Shown here: positions 3,847 through 8,001 of the stretch, piece by piece
Numbering within the stretch: the first letter of the stretch is position 1
How the letters are laid out: the number at the start of each line of letters is the position of its first letter
DNA from: Gemmatimonadota bacterium
GTDB lineage: Bacteria; ARS69
DNA: 8,001 bases
NCBI GenBank assembly: GCA_020431545.1
Contig: JAGQIB010000374.1
Coordinates: forward strand, 846 to 8,846
Direction of reading: 5' to 3'
Translations under genes and position numbers: made by a program
Notes under the pieces: generated by a model
What the model was told of the DNA's origin: nothing
Databases searched by the model: none
Seen by the model: only the letters and a program-made list of their open reading frames with translations

Positions 3847-6440
3847 TGGACCCCGACCGCTACGAACGGGTGAAGCGGTTGCTGCTCGCGGCGCGGGAGC
3901 TTCCGCCGGCGGCGCGCGCGACCTTCCTGGATCGCGAGTGCGCCGGGGACGACGACCTCCGTCGCGAGATCGAGTCCCTCCTCCCACACGACAGCGAATC
4001 CCCGTCGATCCTGGAGGACGGCGCGCTCGAGCGCGACATCGGCGACGTTCTCGCGGGCGTTCCGGAGGGCATCGTGCCCCCGGCGATCCCCGAGCACATC
4101 GGCCCCTGGCAGATCGTGGGCATCCTGGGCGAGGGCGGGATGGGCGTGGTCTACCGCGCGCGCCAGGAGACGCCGATCCGGCGTGAGGTCGCGCTCAAGC
4201 TGATCCGTCGCGGCCTGGACACGGACCGTGTCGTCGCGCGGTTCGAGTCCGAGCGGCGGGCGCTCGCGCGCATGGAGCATCCCGGCATCGCCCGGGTGCT
4301 CGACGCGGGCGCCGACGCCGCCGGGCGACCGTACTTCGTCATGGAGGCCGTGGACGGCGCACCGATCACGGAGTACTGCCGGAACGAAGCCCTGGCGGTC
4401 GAGGAACGGCTCGAGCTGTTCCGCCTCGTCTGCGACGCGGTCAGTCACGCCCATCGACGCGGCATCATCCACCGCGACCTCAAGCCGTCGAACATCCTCG
4501 TCACCCAGGCGGACGGCCGCGCCCAGCCGAAGATCATCGACTTCGGCATCGCGAAGGCCACGAGCGAGTCCGGCACCGACGAGCCGGCCCTCACCCAGGA
4601 AGGCCACATGATCGGTACGCCGGAGTACATGAGTCCGGAGCAGGCGGACGGGTCCGGCAACGTCGACACGCGCACCGACATCTACTCGCTCGGCGTGCTC
4701 CTGTTCGAGCTGCTCACCGGCGTGCTTCCCTATCGCTTCGAGACGCACCGCTATCTCGAGATCCGCCGGGTGCTGCGCGAGGAATTTCCGCGTCGGCCGA
4801 GCCTCGCGGTGCCCGAGGGTCCCGGGGCCGAGCGCCTCGCCCGTCGGCTCGCGGGAGACCTCGACAACGTCGTGCTCAAGGCGCTGCGCAAGGAACCGGA
4901 CCGTCGCTACGGCTCGGTCGACGCCTTCGCCGAAGACCTGCGACGCCACCTCGAAGGGCATCCGGTCACCGCGCGCCCGGACACGTTCGGATACCGGGCC
5001 GGCAAGTTCATCCGGCGGCACCGGTTGGCCGTCGGCGCGGCGTCCCTCCTGTTCGTCACCCTCGCGGTGTTCACCGTCGCGCTGGCGCGAATCTCCGCCG
5101 AGGCGTCGCGCGAACGCGACCGGGCCCTCGCGGCCGAGGAGCTCGCCCGGGAGGAGGCCGGACGCGCCCAGCGCGAGGCCGAGACCGCGAGTCGGGTCTC
5201 CGAACTCCTCGAGAATCTCTTCGTGGAGGCGAGCCCCACCGAGACTTCCGGGGAGAACGTGACCGTGCGCGAACTCCTGGACCGCGGCACCGAACGCGTG
5301 GAAGAGGATCTGCAGGGCGAGCCCGACGTCCTCGGTCGGATGCTCACGGTGCTCGGCTCCGCGTACAACGCGGTGGACCAGAACGAGCGGGCCGCCGAAG
5401 TGCTTCGCGAAGCGCTGCGGATCCGCGAGCAGTCTCTCGGGCCGGATCACGCGGACGTGGGCCGCACGCTCGCCGCTCTCGCGAACGCGCTCCACGGCGT
5501 GGGTGACTACGAGGGGGCGAAGCAGGTCGCCGAGCGCTCCGTCTCGATTCTCGACGCGACGCTCGGGCCGGGTGACGTCGAGACCGCCGACGCTCGCGGC
5601 GGGCTCGCCGTGAATCTCCAGGCCCTCGGCGATCTCGCGGGCGCCGAGGAGAACTTCCGGCGCGCGAGCGAGGTCTTCCTCGCCGTGAACGGGGAGGAGA
5701 ACGACGACTACGCCTGGTCGCTCATGAGTCTCGCCTACGTGCTCTCGGCCGAGGGAGAGTACTCGGAAAGTCAGGAGCTCTACGAAAAGGCCCTCGCGAT
5801 CCAGGAGCGCGTCCACGCGGGCCCGCACTCCGACGTCGCGATCGCGCTCACGCATCTCGCCATGGCCCGGGGGCGAATGCACCGGTGGGCGGAAGCGGAG
5901 TCGCTCGCGCAGCGGTCCGTGGACATGTTCCGCCAGATCTACGGCGAGGACACGCCCTCGGTGTCGCTCGCCCGCCACAACCTCGCCGTCGTGCAGCTGG
6001 AGACGGGCCACTACGCGGAGGCGAAGGCCGAGTTCGAGCGCGTGCTGGCCTCGAACCGCAAGGATCTCCCTCCCGACCATCCTTATCTCGGCTACACGCT
6101 GGGGTCGCTGTCCCTCGCCGAGCTCGGGCTCGGGCACGACGAACGGGCGGAATCTCTCGCACGCGAGTCGCTCGCTCACCTCCGTCGGGTCCTCGGAGAC
6201 GACCATCCGCGGACGGCTGCCGCGTGGTTCCGCCTGGGACGGGTGCTGGTGGGACGGAACCGACCCGACGACGCGCGCCGCGCGTTTCGCGAGGCGGACC
6301 GCATCTACGCGCTCCACTACCCGGAGTCCCACCCGAAGCGCCAGGAGGCGCACGCTGCGGTCGAGGACCCCGAGAGCGGCCGCCTGCGCGCTTCCGCCTC
6401 GCCGTCGACCGGGGACTGGGCGACACCCGAGGGTCCGTAG
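3846..6440 (+). CDS. Transmembrane Ser/Thr protein kinase with C-terminal kinesin-light-chain-type TPRs
   Basis: The 864-residue protein begins with a short helical segment (1-50, YERVKRLLLAARELP ... EIESLL) typical of kinases encoded beside this sigma type. The kinase domain spans about 87-370: glycine loop GEGGMG (95-100), Lys 118 in VALK, catalytic loop HRDLKPSN (209-216), DFG (232-234) and activation segment end GTPEYMSPEQ (257-266). All catalytic residues are intact, so activity is expected. A basic juxtamembrane stretch precedes one membrane helix at about 394-414 (LAVGAASLLFVTLAVFTVAL). A charged coiled-coil-like segment follows (415-455), then TPR units from about 489 to 829 with a roughly 42-residue period. 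Following the usual topology of this family, the kinase would be cytosolic and the TPRs on the other side. The start overlaps the sigma stop by one base; an in-frame upstream extension lies wholly inside the sigma gene and is not real. Confidence 0.96.
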   Translation: MDPDRYERVKRLLLAARELPPAARATFLDRECAGDDDLRREIESLLPHDSESPSILEDGALERDIGDVLAGVPEGIVPPAIPEHIGPWQIVGILGEGGMGVVYRARQETPIRREVALKLIRRGLDTDRVVARFESERRALARMEHPGIARVLDAGADAAGRPYFVMEAVDGAPITEYCRNEALAVEERLELFRLVCDAVSHAHRRGIIHRDLKPSNILVTQADGRAQPKIIDFGIAKATSESGTDEPALTQEGHMIGTPEYMSPEQADGSGNVDTRTDIYSLGVLLFELLTGVLPYRFETHRYLEIRRVLREEFPRRPSLAVPEGPGAERLARRLAGDLDNVVLKALRKEPDRRYGSVDAFAEDLRRHLEGHPVTARPDTFGYRAGKFIRRHRLAVGAASLLFVTLAVFTVALARISAEASRERDRALAAEELAREEAGRAQREAETASRVSELLENLFVEASPTETSGENVTVRELLDRGTERVEEDLQGEPDVLGRMLTVLGSAYNAVDQNERAAEVLREALRIREQSLGPDHADVGRTLAALANALHGVGDYEGAKQVAERSVSILDATLGPGDVETADARGGLAVNLQALGDLAGAEENFRRASEVFLAVNGEENDDYAWSLMSLAYVLSAEGEYSESQELYEKALAIQERVHAGPHSDVAIALTHLAMARGRMHRWAEAESLAQRSVDMFRQIYGEDTPSVSLARHNLAVVQLETGHYAEAKAEFERVLASNRKDLPPDHPYLGYTLGSLSLAELGLGHDERAESLARESLAHLRRVLGDDHPRTAAAWFRLGRVLVGRNRPDDARRAFREADRIYALHYPESHPKRQEAHAAVEDPESGRLRASASPSTGDWATPEGP
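5310..6334 (+). repeat. Array of about eight TPR (kinesin light chain-like) units within the kinase gene
   Basis: The inter-unit motif 'LGPDH' or a variant recurs at residues 531 (LGPDH), 573 (LGPGD), 615 (NGEEN), 658 (AGPHS), 699 (YGEDT), 741 (LPPDH), 783 (LGDDH) and 825 (YPESH). Spacing is 41-43 residues. This is the hallmark 42-residue period of TPR_12/kinesin-light-chain repeats, which bind peptide ligands or partner proteins. The DNA itself is not a close repeat; the periodicity is at protein level. Confidence 0.85.
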
Positions 6441-6461
6441 ACCGATCCGCAAGCCCCCCGG

Positions 6462-6490
6462 TTGACCGCGCGCGGTCGGCGTGGTCGAAT
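6462..6490 (+). promoter_or_regulatory. Predicted sigma-70-type promoter for proS
   Basis: TTGACC (6462-6467, 5 of 6) is followed after exactly 17 bases by TCGAAT (6485-6490, 4 of 6). It begins 22 bases after the kinase stop codon and implies a leader of about 88 bases before the proS ATG. It supports proS being a separate transcription unit from the sigma/kinase operon. Confidence 0.5.
6464..6477. repeat. 14-bp perfect palindrome GACCGCGCGCGGTC overlapping the proS -35
   Basis: The sequence is its own reverse complement. It overlaps the -35 box of the predicted proS promoter and lies just past the kinase stop. It could be an operator, or a weak hairpin at the kinase transcript end, but there is no T-tract as expected of an intrinsic terminator. 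Alternating CG sequence makes chance palindromes fairly likely in this genome. Confidence 0.4.
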
Positions 6491-6584
6491 CGCGGCCCTT
6501 GTTCGCATCGAGGCCCGTCCGATGGCGCATCCGCTGTCCGGCCCGATGCCGAATCCCGCGTCTCGCCGCTTCTTCGGAGGAAAC

Positions 6585-8001
6585 ATGGCCAAGAACATCA
6601 AGGCGCGGGCCGAGGACTACGCGCAGTGGTACCTCGACGTCATCAAGGCCGCGCAGCTCGCGGACTACAGCCCCGTGCGCGGTTGCATGGTGATCCGTCC
6701 GGACGGGTTCGCGATCTGGGAGGCGATCCAGCGCGATCTCGATCGTCGCTTCAAGGCGACCGGCCACGTGAACGCGTACTTCCCCCTGCTCATCCCGCAG
6801 AGCTTTCTCTCGCGGGAAGCCCAGCACATCGAGGGGTTCGCACTGGAGTGTGCGGTCGTCACGCACTCTCGCCTCGAGAAGGGAGACGACGGAAACCTGC
6901 GGCCCGCGAGTCCGCTCGAGGAGCCGCTGATCATCCGCCCGACGTCCGAGACCGTGATCGGCGCGATGTACTCCGACTGGATCCAGAGCTGGCGCGATCT
7001 TCCCGTGCTCATCAACCAGTGGGCGAACGTGATGCGCTGGGAAATGCGCACACGACTGTTCCTGCGCACGGCGGAGTTCCTGTGGCAGGAGGGGCACACG
7101 GCCCACGCGACGTACGAGGAGGCGGAGGAGGAAACCCGCCGCATGCTCGACGTCTACGCGTCCTTCGCGGAGGAAGCGCTCGCGGTGCCGGTCGTGCGGG
7201 GCCGCAAGACCGATCGGGAGAAGTTCCCCGGCGCCGACGTCACGTACACGATCGAAGGTCTGATGCAGGACGGCAAGGCGTTGCAGTGCGGAACGTCGCA
7301 CAACCTCGGTCAGAACTTCGCGAAGGCGTTCGACATCAAGTATCTCGGCAAGGACCAGCAGCAGCACTTCTGCTGGACGACGAGCTGGGGTGTCTCCACG
7401 CGCCTGATCGGCGCGCTCATCATGGCGCACTCCGACGACGAGGGACTGGTCCTGCCCCCGCGCGTCGCTCCCGTGGTTGCAGCCATCGTGCCGATCTTCC
7501 GTTCGGACGAAGAGCGCGCGAAGGTCCGCGACTTCGTGACCCGTGCGATGCGCGCGCTCGTCGGCGACGCCGAGGTCGAGGCGGCGCAGGGCCGCTCGGC
7601 GAGCCAGGAGATCGAACATTACTTCCACGATCCGGTCACGCACCAGCGGATCGCGGTGGACTGGCGCGACTCGCGCCCCGGAGAGAAGCACTTCCACTGG
7701 GAACAGCGTGGCGTGCCGTTCCGCCTCGAGGTCGGCCCGCGCGACGTCGACGCGGGAACGCTCGTCCTGAAGAGCCGCCTCGACCGGGAGAAGCAGACGG
7801 TCAACGTCGGCGAACTGTCCGCCGCCTGGCTGCGGGGGCGACTCGATACGATGCACGACGCGCTGCTCGCGCGGGCTCGAGAGTTCCGCGAGGCGAACAC
7901 GCGCACGGCGTCGACGTACGACGAGCTGAAGGCGATCCTGGACAAGGACGGCGGTTTCGTGCGGGCCTACTTCGAACCGGACGCCGCCGCGGAGGAGAAG
8001 A
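6585..8001 (+). CDS. proS: Proline--tRNA ligase, archaeal/eukaryotic-like (ProS type 3), 3' end cut by window edge
   Basis: The 472 residues visible contain the class II aminoacyl-tRNA synthetase motifs. Motif 1 is near 35-48 (MVIRPDGFAIWEAI). LIIRPTSET (115-123) binds substrate. Motif 2 runs from RWEMRTRLFLRTAEFLWQEG (151-170) to HTAHAT. KALQCGTSHNLGQNFAKAFD (231-250) follows, and motif 3 is SWGVSTRLIGALIMAH (267-282). The anticodon-binding domain follows (about 295-400), then the type-specific C-terminal domain (from about 405). The enzyme charges tRNA-Pro with proline in the cytosol. There is no editing insertion of the bacterial type, which defines the short form. Two oddities are an apparent insertion of about 24 residues (roughly 330-356) and absence of the usual zinc-ligand cysteines near 462-470. 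Start ATG has GGAGG (6576-6580) 4 bases upstream. The final 40-60 residues are missing. Confidence 0.96.
   Translation, partial: MAKNIKARAEDYAQWYLDVIKAAQLADYSPVRGCMVIRPDGFAIWEAIQRDLDRRFKATGHVNAYFPLLIPQSFLSREAQHIEGFALECAVVTHSRLEKGDDGNLRPASPLEEPLIIRPTSETVIGAMYSDWIQSWRDLPVLINQWANVMRWEMRTRLFLRTAEFLWQEGHTAHATYEEAEEETRRMLDVYASFAEEALAVPVVRGRKTDREKFPGADVTYTIEGLMQDGKALQCGTSHNLGQNFAKAFDIKYLGKDQQQHFCWTTSWGVSTRLIGALIMAHSDDEGLVLPPRVAPVVAAIVPIFRSDEERAKVRDFVTRAMRALVGDAEVEAAQGRSASQEIEHYFHDPVTHQRIAVDWRDSRPGEKHFHWEQRGVPFRLEVGPRDVDAGTLVLKSRLDREKQTVNVGELSAAWLRGRLDTMHDALLARAREFREANTRTASTYDELKAILDKDGGFVRAYFEPDAAAEEK

Noticed and set aside
6441..6584. A T-box or other riboswitch in the proS leader
   Set aside because: The predicted leader is only about 88 bases, with no T-box core motif, specifier loop or terminator/antiterminator arrangement that I can recognise.
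3540..7856. A 1438-codon open frame on the minus strand
   Set aside because: It is antisense to the sigma factor, kinase and proS genes, all of which have clear family motifs. Such frames arise from the G/C-biased third codon positions. Its translation is a low-complexity Arg/Val/Asp/His-rich sequence with no recognisable domain.

Overview
This is a very GC-rich, densely coding bacterial window. Codon third positions are strongly G/C, and this alone opens several long spurious antisense frames. The lineage cannot be fixed from the sequence. A TIGR02999-type ECF sigma factor followed directly by a Ser/Thr kinase with TPR repeats is typical of Planctomycetes, Acidobacteria, Gemmatimonadota and related FCB/candidate-phylum genomes. 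The SpoVG homologue and the archaeal/eukaryotic-type ProRS fit such a group. I see no phage, transposon, CRISPR, tRNA or rRNA.

Layout. (1) Positions 1-1339 hold two divergent GNAT acetyltransferases. The first is a minus-strand Eis-like gene (GTG start at 785) that runs off the left edge. The second is a short plus-strand ArsN2-like gene, probably starting at a TTG at 911. (2) A minus-strand spoVG (1350-1667) ends 10 bases from the ArsN2-like gene. It is followed by a gene-free stretch of about 450 bases (1668-2119) with a candidate spoVG promoter, a small palindrome and a perfect 8-bp hairpin. (3) Positions 2120-3196 hold a pterin-4a-carbinolamine dehydratase and an SRAP/YedK-type abasic-site protein, 12 bases apart and probably co-transcribed. 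(4) Positions 3280-6440 hold an ECF sigma factor and an 864-residue Ser/Thr kinase whose ATG overlaps the sigma stop codon by one base. The kinase has a single membrane segment and about eight kinesin-light-chain-type TPR units. (5) From 6585 to the right edge lies proS, cut before its C-terminus. It carries an apparent insertion in the anticodon-binding domain and lacks the first zinc-binding cysteine pair.

How they work together. Only the sigma/kinase pair is a clear functional unit: a membrane kinase with a protein-interaction scaffold, translationally coupled to an ECF sigma factor that lacks a visible anti-sigma gene. The SRAP and dehydratase genes may share a transcript but have no evident metabolic link. 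The remainder looks like ordinary housekeeping and accessory genes. I found no convincing wholly new system. The best leads are the sigma/kinase module, the unusual ProRS features, the structured spoVG upstream region and a recurring GCTA(A/G) box in the non-coding gaps.
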